Shown piece after piece: positions 8,388 to 21,300 of a stretch of DNA of 64,000 nt. Source of the DNA: Eubacteriaceae bacterium Marseille-Q4139. GTDB taxonomy: Bacteria > Bacillota > Clostridia > Lachnospirales > Lachnospiraceae. The notes under the pieces were generated by a model that saw only the letters and a list, made by a program, of their open reading frames with translations, was not told the origin of the DNA and made no database searches. The position numbers were made by a program, and so were the translations under genes. The stretch covers positions 1,705,365 to 1,769,364 of the forward strand of contig JAGTTQ010000001.1 in the NCBI GenBank assembly GCA_018223415.1, read 5' to 3'. Every line of letters starts with the position of its first letter. Position 1 is the first letter of the stretch.

Positions 8388-9341
8388 TTAAGGTTCCTGC
8401 TTCTTTCCCGATGCAAAGAACAAAAATACGGCGAAGGCCAATGCCGCAAGGGCCGCCAGGCTGATGCTCACCACGGTCATGTGGCGCAGGATCCATGCTC
8501 CGACCTCGTCAAAAAAGGCCGCAATGCCTGTCCGCTCCTGTACCGTGTCCTGCTGTGAGACGGTTTCCTGGCTCTTCGGCGTCTTTTCTATTTTGACTGC
8601 TGCTTCCGTTTCCTCCGGGCTTTCTTCTTCTGGAGCTTCTGTCTCCTCCTCTCTCGGCACATAAGTACAGGCGTAGTAAAACCCCTGAATCGGCGGAAGC
8701 CCGGCCTCCCCTTCATAGACGGCTTCCACATCCCGCACCAGCTTTTCCCCTCTGGCAGACGCGTCCCGGCAGAGCACGCCGGCATTTTCATAGGGCTCTC
8801 CCGCCCATTCCACAGAATAGATCCGATAATGGGTTCCCGGAAGTCCCAGATAGGCTAAAAATGCATCCCCATAATCGGAAAGATCGGCATCTCCCGGTAT
8901 TTCCGCATCCCCCAAAAGATAGCTGTCTGCCCCGTAATCCTGAAGCGTGACGGGAAACGAGAAATCGTCAGACCAGCGTTCCCCCTTTTCGATCACCTCC
9001 GTCCGTTCAATGATGCATTCCACAAGCTGTCCCGTGTCCTCATCTGTCACCTGGAATCTGGCAGTGTCCGGCGGTTCTTCGCCTGCCTCCAGGACATAGG
9101 GGATACTCCCGGACACATGGCGGCTCCGCCCGTCTTTCACAGCAGCCTTTCGTTCATAGGAATAGAGCCGGTACCACTTTCCGTCAAACTCCTTTTCCTG
9201 CTCCGGTTTCGGCGCTGTCTCTTCGATATAAACCGGGCTTTCATAGAGCAATTCTTCGCCGCTCCCTGTCCCGGGCCCGGCGCCTAAAAGCGCCAGGGCC
9301 GGGAACAGGATGAAAAAAGCCATAAACCGCCTCCCTTTCAT
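8388..9341 (-). CDS. Secreted, C-terminally membrane-anchored protein of the giant-adhesin operon
   Basis: A 317-aa protein of unknown function. It has an N-terminal signal peptide (basic start, then hydrophobic segment ending around GAGPGTGSG) and an extracellular region of about 220 residues. A Glu/Thr/Pro-rich stalk (EEETEAPEEESPEET) leads to a single C-terminal transmembrane helix and a short basic tail, without an LPXTG motif. Its start codon overlaps the stop codon of the 4119-aa adhesin by 4 bp (ATGA), so the two are translationally coupled and probably function together, for instance as a membrane tether or assembly factor. No known domain was recognised. Confidence 0.8.
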   Translation of the reverse strand: MKGRRFMAFFILFPALALLGAGPGTGSGEELLYESPVYIEETAPKPEQEKEFDGKWYRLYSYERKAAVKDGRSRHVSGSIPYVLEAGEEPPDTARFQVTDEDTGQLVECIIERTEVIEKGERWSDDFSFPVTLQDYGADSYLLGDAEIPGDADLSDYGDAFLAYLGLPGTHYRIYSVEWAGEPYENAGVLCRDASARGEKLVRDVEAVYEGEAGLPPIQGFYYACTYVPREEETEAPEEESPEETEAAVKIEKTPKSQETVSQQDTVQERTGIAAFFDEVGAWILRHMTVVSISLAALAALAFAVFLFFASGKKQEP

Positions 9342-12300
9342 TTCCTCTCACCCCGCTTTCTTTTCTGTACCGCCAGGAATACCAGCCCCGCAGCACTTAG
9401 AATCATAATAATTTCATAGAGTTCTGTCCTGCCATCATCCCCGGTTTTCGGAATTTTTCTCCTGTAAACCGGTGTATCGCCAAAGGTGATCTCCCCGATT
9501 CCTTTCCAGCCCCGGGAATATCTGGCCGAGATCGTCCCCTGACGCGGCACCGGCTGGTTTTCCTTCGGCCTGGGCGGTTCCTCCGGCTCATCTTCGTCCG
9601 GCACATCTTTTTTGGGCAGCCGGAAGTTTTTCATATCGAGCCAGAGCGGCTCCCCGTCTTCCGGCACTGTAAACCGGATATCGTCTCCTTTCTCATATCC
9701 CTCCGGAGCCTTTATCTCCTTTAAAAGATACGTTTTCCCTGCGTCAAGGTTCCCTTCTAAGAGCCGGGGCGTAACGTCCGTCACCCATTCACAGACAAGA
9801 TTCCCGTTTTCTTCCTCAAGCCGCAGAACGGCGCCGGACAGCAGCTCACCTGTATTTCCGTCTGTCTTTTTCACATACACCTCCGTCTTTTTGTCTTCCA
9901 TGAAAACCCGGTCAATCTGCCCGTCCATGGAAACCTGGAACTCCACTTCCTCGGAATAGGCGTACCCGGACGGCGGTGCCGTCTCTGTGAGGCGGTATTT
10001 CTTTCCGGCCTCTAAAACAGCCGTGAGCCTGTGAGGCGTATCCCCGGAAATCCACTGGTCGATGACGTTCCCGGCGGCATCGCTTAGAACAAGATGGGCT
10101 CCGGGAAGCTCGGCTCCGTCTGCGATATCGGTTTTTGTGATCTCCACCTGAGTCGGACGATCCGACATCTCTACCTTCTGGATGCTGCCGTCTGTCTCCA
10201 CCGTAAACGTGACTGCTTCCGCATAGGCGTATCCCGACGGCGGCGCCGTCTCTTCCAGGACATACGTCTCCCCTGCCAGAAGTTTTCCACAAAGGACATG
10301 CGGTTTTTCCCCAGATATCCACCGCTCCACCACGTTTCCTGTGGAATCTTTCAGCACCATGGACGCGCCGGGAAGTTCCTCTCCCGTTGTGACATCGGCT
10401 TTTGTGATTTCCACATGGGTCGGGCGGTCTGACATTTTCACCTTCTGGATGCTGCCGTCTGACTCCACCGTAAACGTGACTGCTTCCGCATAGGCGTATC
10501 CCGACGGCGGCGCCGTCTCCTCCAGCGTGTAGGTCTCGCCTGCCAGAAGCGTTCCGCGAAGAACATGCGGTTCTTCCCCGGACACCCATTGATCCACGAT
10601 CCTGCCGGAAGAATCCTTTAGGATCATCCCGGCGCCCGGCAGTTCATCGCCGTCTGTCAGGTCGGCCTTCGTGATTTCCACATGGGTGGCCTTATCTTTT
10701 ATTTCAACCTTCATCCGGATGCCGTTCTCATCCAGCCAGAAACGAAGCCGCCCTGTGGTCTGCGCTTCCTCTCTGTCTCCCGTCCGGAACACGGTTGCCT
10801 CTTCCAAGACATAGCTCTTTCCGGCTTCAAAAATCCGGCCGGCCGGTTCTTCCTCTGCTCTGTTTTTCACAGTATGGGACACCTCGCCGGGACGCAGGCT
10901 CCAGGAATCCAGGATGCGGCCGTCTTTCTCCATGAGGGTAAGCCTCGTCTCCTTAAGCCTCCTGTCCGCCAGCCAGTATCCGCCTGCGGCGCCGTCGGCC
11001 CGGAAGGTTTCGCTTCCTATGGGCGCAGTGCTCCCGTCCGAATAGACAGCCCTCTCCTTTAAGGTATAAAGCTCTCCGTCGGAAAGCTCTGACTCTGCAA
11101 ACGTCCTGCCGCTCCCGTTTCCGTGCCAGGTACAGACCTCCGTCCCGTTCTTATATAAAGAAGAGACTGTCCGAAGCCCCGCCCGTCCCGTTACGGTCAG
11201 TGCTGTGATCTCACCGCTTTCCTCTTTCACAAGCCTCACCATCTGGAATTCTGATGAGAGAACCTCCAGAGACTTTCCGTCCGCCGATACAAAAAACAGC
11301 ATGGGTTCTGCCTTCCCATAGCCTTCCGGCGCCGTAATTTCCTCGAGCACATACGTCTGCCCGGCTTTCAGGCCTCTTATGACCTTCGGCCCTCCGGAAG
11401 AAACCCACACGGCGGCTGGCGGCTCCTGCTTTACAAAGCTTCCATCCTCCAGCCTGGCTTCATAAACCGCAAGGACAGCGCCTTCCACGAAAAAGCCCTC
11501 ATGGAAATCTGTCTTAGAAAACCAGAGTTCGGTTTTCCTGTTTTCTGCCTCCAGTTCATATGCAATCACCGTCTCCTGCCGGTTCCCGTCAAAGGAAAAC
11601 TGCCATTCCTCAGACATTCTCTCATATCCGTCCGGCGCAAGCACCTCCCTGACGCGGTACTGATACGGGACGACTGCCCCGTCCTTTAAGGAACCGACCG
11701 GGAGCTGCTCCGACCTGGCGCTGCCGTCGAAATCTGTGACAAGGAAAAACGTCTCCCCTGTCTCCAAATTCGTCACTTCAAATTCCGCCCCGGACAACGG
11801 GATTTTCGTTCCTTCTTCCTTCTTTTTAAGCTCCAGAATCCCTTCCGCCATCTGGTTCTCTGCTTTCACGACAGCCGCACTGTCCGCCGTCACTTCCATC
11901 CGTTTCGGCTCCATAAGAGAAAAATAATCCGGCGCCGAGGCCTCGGCCAGGTAATAAGTTCCATAAGGCAGGCCTTTAAGCTTATGGGGCCTTAAGCTTC
12001 CAATTCCATAGCCATCAGGCACCTTCCCTTCGGCGGCATCGTCCGCCGTGAACCGTCCCTCAGAGCCTGAAATCCACCTGTCAATCTCATAGGTCGCTTC
12101 CGCCGAAAAGCTTCCGTCAGCCGCCGCACGGTATAGGACAAGTTCGGCTCCGATGATCTGGTTCCCGTCCTCGTCGGTCTTATCAATCCATAGCTCTTTC
12201 GGCACATTTTCCAGCTCATACCGCCATACGGCCGCCGTTTCGCCGGCCTGCACCAGCTTCGGCCTGGCTGCCTGGTACCCCTCCGGCGTCTTTGTCTCCG

Positions 12301-15300
12301 CCAGGACGTAATAGCCTGCCGGGATCCGGTCAATCCTGTGGATGCCAGAGGCCGTGTCGTAGCTTATCATGCCGGATTCCGTCTTCCGAAAACGGAAGCG
12401 GTACTCAAAGTCCGGCATGCCGTCTTCACTGGCCCGGTTCACGGTGATACGGACAGCGTCTTCCTGATCCATTTCCCAGAGCTGCGTCACAGTTTCCCCG
12501 CCCGCCGTGCTGTGGGTTTCTAAAAGCTTTGCGCTGTGCTCTGTCAGACCTTTATCGTCTTCCATGAACCAGGAGAAGGCATCGAAGCCGTCCCCGTATT
12601 CCAGAAAATGCTTTTCATATTCCAGAGAGAAACCAGACCTAGTTTTTCCCCTAAAAAGGGCTGCAATCCGGCCTGTCCAGCCCTTTTCCGGAACCTCACA
12701 CGACTCCAGATACCGTGACACGTCCGCCGTCTCCCACTCATCCATGGGATGACTGCTGTCATAGACCGGCTCGCCGTCCTCAAAAACCGGCAGCCCGTCC
12801 GGCCCCACCACGGCAGGATATAAGGCGAGGCCTGCCGTCTTGCCCGCCGAAAGCGGCACCTTCTTCCCATTTTCGTCGGTTTCATATTTGAAAATTTCCA
12901 GCTTCGTGTGGTCGTTCCTTAACAGGAACGTCTGGAGCTCTTCTGTCTCCCTGACCGTAATTCCCATGGACGCCCTCACATATCCGGAAGGCGCAGAAAG
13001 CTCTTCCAGGATGTAATCGCCAGCCGGGATTCCCTCAAAATATTGTGCCGTGCCGCCGGTTGTCCATCTGGCCGTGACTTTTACGGGACGATTGTCCTCC
13101 GGAGACTCGGTGTACCAGACGGCAGGTGCCGTCTCAGCCTTTTTTAAATACCATCCGTCCGGATGCGCCTCATAATCCGATGACGGCACCCGCTCGGCCC
13201 GGTAAAGCGCAAGCTCGGCTCCAGGAACCTGCTTATAGGTATAATCCCCCTTTCCTTCCACGGAGACAGAAATTCCCTCTTTTGGCACATCCATAGGGAT
13301 GATCTCCGTCTCATAGTCCTCCGGCGCATCCATCTTGATAATTTCAATCTTGATTTTCTCATCTGTCATGGACGCTGTCTGGACTTCGCCTGTCTCCTCC
13401 ACCGTCACGGCCACGGGCATGGCTCTCACGTATCCGTCCGGTGCAGAAAGCTCTTCCATCATATAGGTTCCCGGCATGACCCGCTTAAGCATGTCTGCCT
13501 GACCTGCCGTGGTTTCTGTCTCCGCCGGATCGTTGGGCGCCTTTTCCCCTGTCGTCCATATATTAGGGATCACAAACGCTTCCCCTCTCCTGTGCCAGAG
13601 CGGGAAGTCGTCCGTCGGGTCTTGCGGATTCCCGATTTCCGTCATCTCTTCCGCCTTTAGCTGGCGGTACGCCGCATCATTGTAAAAGCTCAGAAGATCG
13701 TCATAGCGATAGCGCACAAAATCCCCGTCCCTGTCATAAACGGCCTCTCCCTTCTGATAGGTTTCGCCGCTCACCAGGTAATACTCCGCCAGGCCGTACC
13801 GGTCATACACCGGCTCCAGACGCTTTTCAAGTTCTCCGTCCCGGACGCTCCCGGTTATGTACGCCTGCGCCGTATCCGCATGAACCTCCGCCGGCCGTCC
13901 CGTAAGAATTTTATCCCGCGAGATCACCGTGCCGTCGTCCCGTCTGGAAACCGTGACCGGCCAGGCATATTTCTTTCCGTTTTCTTCTGCATAAGCAAGC
14001 CCCGTATATCCGTCCACAAGGGCATCCCGCCGGCCGCTTCCATCCAGATGATAGATGGTTATGGTTTCCGGCACTCTGGAAAATCCCTTTGCGCTGCCGT
14101 CATAGACAAGCCCGTCAAAACCGCTTCCGGAAAGCTCAAACGCCGGAATCCCGTTTTTCAGCGCATAAATGGAACTGGTATCCGAGCCAATCCGCATCGT
14201 CTTCCCATTTTCATCATAGCCAGACAGGCTGCCGTCCCCGTTTTCTTCTATTACTTTAAGCCCGCCTACGTCATAAAACAGAACCGGCGTATCGCCCCTG
14301 TAAACCGTCTCATACGTCCACGTCCCGTCTTCCTTTTTTACCAGCTCCGTCTTTTCTCCTGCATATCCCTCCTTTAAAATGATGGAGCTTACGTTTCCGT
14401 TCCGATCCCTGGTCACTTCAGCGCCCTCAAACGAGAAGTCGCCGCTGTCCCCGGAGGGCAGAAGCTCTATGGCTTCATAGAGCGCCATGACAGCCCCGGG
14501 AACATACCTGTTTTCATCCTTTGCCGTCTCAAGCTCCTTCGTGACATAGCCGTACCCGGAAAATACCTGCTGTTCATTGTAAACCAGCTCTACCGCCTCC
14601 CCGGCATCCTTCCTGCTTTCCAGATATTCTAACGTCCCCTTGAACCATCCATATCCCAGATAGGCGCCTGAGCTGTTGAAAGCCAGGTCTAAGTTTTGAA
14701 GGCCATACTTTCCGGAAAGCTCCGCCAAAGTCCCTTCCACACGGCCGGATATTTTCATTTTCCTTGTGATATCCGAGGTCTTAAGCTTGGAGACCTGGAG
14801 CCGGACTGCCGTATCCGAGACGAAAATCCGCGCAGCTTCTCCCGCACTCTCCGGTTTGTTTCCCTGTGCACCGTCTTTAAGCCGCAGGGAATAGAGGGCG
14901 GCAGCAGCCTTTTTCGTTCCGCCGTCCGGATAGTAGGAAATCTCATCCGAATATATCTCCACCGGTACCGGAAGGCTTCGCGCGTACCCACCTGGCGCCT
15001 TAATCTCCGCCAGGACGTAGACGCCGGCTCCCACCGGCTCCGGGGTCAGGAAGCTTCCTGTAATCTGAAGCCCATCTGTCTGCCCGTCCCCTTCTTCCTT
15101 TTTCATGGCTCCGTCCCGCACCGTCGAAAGCGCCTCCCAGCCGCCCGTCAAAAGTCCGTCCTCATCACGGAATACAATGCACTCCTTTTCCCGGCAGACC
15201 GGCGTCCCGGCCGGAACTGTCCCATAGCAGGTGGCTCCCGGCGCTTCCTTGGAATCCCAATCCCTCGCCATGGGAACGATGTTTTCCGCACCCATGGCCT

Positions 15301-18300
15301 CCAGAAACAGCCGTGTTCCCATGATGACCGTCGGCCTTTCATACCGCCTGACCGTTCCGTCTCCGTCCGGGGAGTCATCCCGTTCCGCCGCATACAGGGC
15401 GAAAATGGCGCCGTCGTTGAGAATCGGCTCGCCTGTCTCTGCATCCAGCTTTTCCACCCTCAGCCTGACCGAATAGAAACGGTTTCGGAATTTTCGGTAT
15501 GCGTATCCGGCAAAGGAACTGCTGCCGTCCTGGTTCTGAGTGCTGTCCGCCTCCTCATCTTCCGGCTCCGTCATGCTCCACGGGATAAGCATCGGCGCAA
15601 ACTTCCCGTCATAAGCCGTCCGGACGCCGGTCATGGTCTTTACATTGTCCTTCCAATACAGTCCTGCCGCATTTTCCCCGCTGGTCTTCCCGCCCAAAAA
15701 CGGGACACCGGATTCCAGGCCGCCGTCTTCACTGACGGATTGATAATGATAATATTTTGCCACCGCCGGATTTCCGTAAGGTTCGTAATGACCGGCCGTC
15801 TGATCCCGGTCGAGGCCGTATCGGTAAACCTCAAAATCCCCGTCGCTGTTATGGCCGTAAACAACAGAAGCTTCCGCAGTTTCCTCGTTAAAGCGGATCA
15901 GGTACTTTGCCGCCAGATCGTTTGGCAGATCAGCCGCCCGGTATTGGTAATACGCACTTTCCTCCTCCGGCGTCTTCCATGCGCCTTCCGATCCATTCTC
16001 ATAGCTTACCGGCACCGACAGTTCCTTCGGCGTGTCAACGGCATAGTGCTTATTGGCAAAATCTCCCCATTCCGGGTTCCAGGGCTGCTGTTCCACAAGG
16101 ACATAATCTCCGTATGGAAGTGCCTTAGAAATCCCGTAGGTGTATAACGGATCCCCGTCTTCTAAAAAGGCGGTATCCGCGGCCAGCGTCGCCATCTCCC
16201 GGTCGATGCCGCCGTCTGGGGCACTGTCCCACAAGATAGAATAAATCTCGTTCAGATCATAGCGGAAAAACGGCTTCAGGTACTCCTCTGCCCGTAAGAT
16301 GGCTGCGTAAAGTGCCGTGTCATAAAGCTCGTCCGTATAACGGACTTCCCCGTCTTTTGCCAGGAATCCGCCGTCTCCGTCCTCTTTTAAAAGCCGCGCC
16401 GCTTCTTCCTCCAAGTACCAATCAATAGCAAACTGCCGGACGGCATCTGACCGCTTCGCATTTTCCCTCGCTTCCTCAGACGTATTGATTTCGTTGGCCT
16501 CTCCCGTGAGCCGGTTTTCTGCAAACGGCTTAAACGAGCTGGTTAAGAGCCCTTCCGTATTGTCCCATTTGTCCCGGTCAGCCGTCTCGACGGCATCGAA
16601 AAACTTTTCATAGTGATACGTCCGGATCTCCCGCATGCCGTCAGCCCCGTCTTCCATGGGAACCGTTATGGTCTCCAGGAGTCTGGTATATTCCGGCCCC
16701 GTTTCCGTATAGAGCTTTTGAACCAGCTCCGGGAAATTTTCCCGGTACTGGCCGATGTTCACAGGCGTCCCGTCCCGATCCACCCAGACAATATCCCCGT
16801 CCCGGTTCCGGTAAAGCCGTTCCAGATTGGATTTTAAATAAATCCGGAAACGGAAATTCGGCATCGCGCGGGCGGCCGTCCGTTCCAGGAAGCCGCCGAA
16901 ATCCGAGGTAAACGCATCCTCGTGAATCTGGTAGCTGTTATTTTCGTATGTGCGCTCCTCTCCCGTTTCAATATCCTTTACCACCTTGACCTTCTGGCGG
17001 ATGGGCCGCTCTAAAACCTGAACCGGCAAAAGCTTTGTATCCCCGTCCTCGCTCACTTTGTTCTGGCCGCGGTATAAAAGATTCTTCGGCACGATATACG
17101 TGTCGTCCGCATCTTCTCCCAGAGCCGCTGTCACAGACACCGATGCGCCGCCAAACAGCATCTGGTAACGGACATACCCCAGTTCTTCTCCTGCCTCAAA
17201 GCCGGACACATTCGCCTCGCCCAGAGCTTCGATATCGGCCTCGGTGAGCGTCACTTTTTTCTGTTCCGTGACGGCGAGGAATGACAGCGTAAGGCTTTTC
17301 TCCTTATCCGAAAACGGCTTTCCCCATGCATCTGTGCCGTTCGTCTCCACATGAACCGTATAAGTCCCTGTTTTTTCATCATAGACAGCAGGCAGCTCCA
17401 CATCTTTCTGCACCGTTTCCTTTTCCGTCGTAATTTCGACTTTTTCCGTCAGTTCCGTAAGCGGGACGCGGTATCCGCTTTCCGGGATTCCTTCCATGTA
17501 GTCGATGATTTCTTCTCCCTTTTTGTGGTACACCATCACGGTATGATAAATTTTCTCAAGCCGTCCGGCGCCGTTGTCCTGGAGAGCCGGGCGTATGATG
17601 GCATCGACATAATACCGCTTGGACGAACCGCTTCCAAAGGAGTACTTCCGCTCCAGTTCATAGGAAAATTCACCGTCTTCCTCACATTTCTGGTAGACAT
17701 ACCGCATGGTTTCCGGATTCTCAAAGCCCACGTAAACCGCATCGGCTTCCAGGCTGTCTTCGCCGGTCTTTGCCGTAAAAAACCGTTTTCCGGAAAACGA
17801 CAGGATTCCGGCATACAAAAAGATCCGGTAGCCGTCCTCCGTTTTCTCAATTCCGTCAAGACCGCCGAAGCTCCATTCTGGATGTTCCCGGTACCAATCT
17901 ATCACGGCCGCAGCCAGATCTGCCGCAGCCGCATTTTCCGGCACTTTTTCAAGGTTTAAAACAGCGATCCCCTCGCCGTACACGGTTCTTGACGCCGTCT
18001 CTCCCGCAAGCCCGGCCTGCCCGTAATGGTCGGTTTCTCCTTTCTTCACGCCGCGGCTGAAAGAGCCCTTCGTCTCCGTAGAATACGTTCCGTCCGCCGT
18101 TTTCGGCGTGTCATATCCGTATTTTCTTAACACCTCCTCGATGTTTGCTTTCATGAGAAGAAACAGGCTGTCCGTCTCTTCGGTGATATCATGCGCTGAC
18201 AAAAGCTCCTGAAAGCCGCTTTCCTGCCAGAAATCCACAGCATCTAATGCCATGTTTCCTGCCATCGGGACGCGCTCCAGCCGCATCACCTGTTCCTCCA

Positions 18301-21300
18301 GCCGCGTCACGACCTTCTGTCCCGTCACTGCGCCTGTACTATCGTAAACAGGTTCGTACCGCAAATCACTTTCATCGCTTTCCGCCCGTTTCCACACAAT
18401 CTCGCCGTTTCCGTCCCTCACAATGGTTTCCTCAAACCCGGTGATATGCGGCCCTGTCACCATCTCTTCGCCGGAATCCTCACGGTAAAATCTCGTTCCC
18501 TTCGGGAATCCGGAAATCAAGAGGTCATAGCCCTCCGTTCCGGAGGAAGTCACCGTAAACGAAAGCTGGTCGTAGCCGTTTCCGCTCCCGTCTTCGCCTT
18601 CCATGGACGCCGACAGCTCTGGCAAAGACAAAACGGCCATGCCGTTGGAAGAAAGAATGGAATCCGGCGTCTCAAAACCGGTTCCCCGGTTCGTATCTGC
18701 CCTTGTGATACCGTTTACGGAAAGCTCGAAGCCCTCTGACCTGGAAAGCTCTTTGACATAGTATTTTCCAAGAAGCAGCGGCCGCCCAATCCATGGATTC
18801 CCGTTTAAAGCCTCGTTGTCCTGATATGTTAAACCGCCTGTCCCATCCGGCGAATATCCGTCCCTTTCCGCCTGGAATCCCTCTGACTGATAGAGGTTTC
18901 CCGGCCAGCCGCCGTTTTGGACAATCATTCCTTTCTCATAATCATAGGAAGAACCGGGCGCTTCCGTAAACACTAGGAAGTCTGCGTTTCCCTCCCGGTC
19001 TGTGGCGGCCACAGCCGCCAGATCGCCGCGCCTGTACACAACTCCCGTATTCTTTACGGTTCCGTCCTCCATGACCTGTGAATCCGGGTGCAGAATATCT
19101 TCCGCGACAAAAAGCCCGTACACAGCCCCTTCCAGCGTCGCATCGCCTTCGGTATCTCCATAAGAGGAATATTCCTCTGACTCCTTTCGGTAGAGCTCCA
19201 GATCCCGCTTATTGATATGGATCCTGCCTTCCGTCCTGTGGTCGTAAACGCGCCAGGAATCGCCGCAGTCATCGGCCCCGCTGCAATGGGAAAACCGATC
19301 CTCTTCCCGGCTTTCCAGATGGCTGATCCCGTCTGCCCCGGCGGACTCCAGATAGGATGCAAACGACTCCGTCCCCTCTTTCCCGGACTCCCATTCGTCG
19401 TCAGAAACCATGGCCGATATTCCGGCCTTTCCTGCCCGCAAAGCCGTTATTTTTCTGGCCGAAGCGCCTGTGCCGGAAGCCGGATTCCCGTCCGAAACCG
19501 CCCATGCGTCCGAAGCCGTCGCTGCATTCGAGGCGGTCGCCGTCTTTTTCACTGCCGCATTGGAGGCAGTCGATTTCGTCCCGACTGACACTGCATCTGA
19601 ATCCGTCGTCTTTCGCTCCGTTTCCAGAAGAAGCTTCATCAGGTTGACCGAATACTCCCGCATAAGCTCCAGCTCTTTCTCCTGCGGCATGACTGCCAAT
19701 TTTTCCCGCCAGGACATATCCATGGCCTCCGGTTCTCCGGCATAAAGGCTCCGAAACGCGGCATCGTCGAAAGAGCTGGCTCTGCCCCCGTTTCCGCCGT
19801 ACCAGACGTTTTCGCTGATATCCTGACTGTATCCGTTTCCAAACCGGCTTTCTGCACCAGCCTGAGAGGAATTTGTCGTGATAATCTCCACCGGCACATC
19901 CTCGGGATGCAGCCCATGGAGAACATATCCCACGGCCGCCTGGATTTCCTTCCATGTATAGCTGAATTCCAGGTTAATGAAATTCTCATATGTCTCCTCA
20001 CAGTCCGCCTGACAGCCGGATTTCTCAAAGGCCGTCTCCTTCGTCACATCCATTTCCCCGAAGCTTTCCGTCTCGCCGCTCTCGGCGGCTGCCGCAATTT
20101 TCTCATACATGGACTCGTCGGCCATCCAGTGAAAATGTGTATCCGTATCTTCCATTTCAGCCTCGCAGGCCTCCACAAGCCGGAGCCATTCGGCCGCAGC
20201 CGCCCGGTTGGCATCTTCCGCCGCCTGGATATCCGCCTCATTTGTAACCTGCCCCGTCACAGGATCCGCGGCTGCCTCCGGGATCTCGGCCCACTTCGGC
20301 GCAGGATGGCCGTTGCAGTAGGTCTTTTCGTATTCATATTCCCGGTGATCCGTATGTACAATGGTTCCGTCCCCGTCTGTCACTGCATCCGAAAAGATCC
20401 GGAACCCGTCCCAGGGTGAAAAGCTTAGGTTTTCTTCTGCCAGGCTGCCGTCCCTCTGGCTGTCCCCGATTTTTCCCCGGTCATCGAACCGCTCATAAAG
20501 GTAAAACTGGCTCCCTTTGATGGGCATGCCGGTCTCCGCATCCATCTTTTTCAGACGGACATTGTAGTCCGCCTCAAAAGTCTCCTCATGCCGGTAAATC
20601 TGGAACGGGACGCTCCATTCCGTCTCCACGGGCGGATATTCCACCGGCTCGCCGTTCTGGGAAATCTCAATATAAAACGGCATGGAGGACGGCTCGATAG
20701 GCGCCTGCGCCGTATAAAGACGCTGCCTGTCGGAAGAAGTCACACAGACCTTAAACCGCATCCATTCGTCCAGATAATTTTCATTCCATGCGGCCTCCAG
20801 CACATAGCCGGAATTCTCCTTCATGGTAATCTTATAGCGCACAATGGTCTTATTGAATTTCACCTCATCCGGCACATTGGGATCCAGAATCGTTTCATTG
20901 GCATACTGAGAGCCGTTGTTCACGATGTGCAGGCTGCTCCCGCTCCAGGTGATTTCATAAAGCTTCGTCCCCAGTACCGATGTTGCAATGTTTTTGTCCT
21001 GGGACGCGTCAATCCAGCCGACTGCGCCGCCCGTCGAACCGTTGTCATAGACCGTCTGCGGCTCCACATTTTTTATCTGGCTCACAAAATAACTGTCCAG
21101 GCCGAAATCCTGTCCCAAAGCCGATCCCGGCCCGAAATCTCCCAGAGAAATCTTGACTGCTGCATTTTCATAAACGGCGTATGTCCCTGTCTCCTGATTG
21201 AACAGGGAGGCCGGCGGAGTCCTCCCGGACTCCGCGCTTTCCGCCGCGTACTTCACCACCGCCGCTTTGGCCCGCTCTTCGATTTCCGGATTGTCGGCCA

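Noticed and set aside
14696..16147. A 483-codon plus-strand frame opposite the giant adhesin
   Set aside because: Antisense shadow. The opposing frame encodes recognisable Cna-B type protein throughout, and the shadow has no ribosome site or motif.
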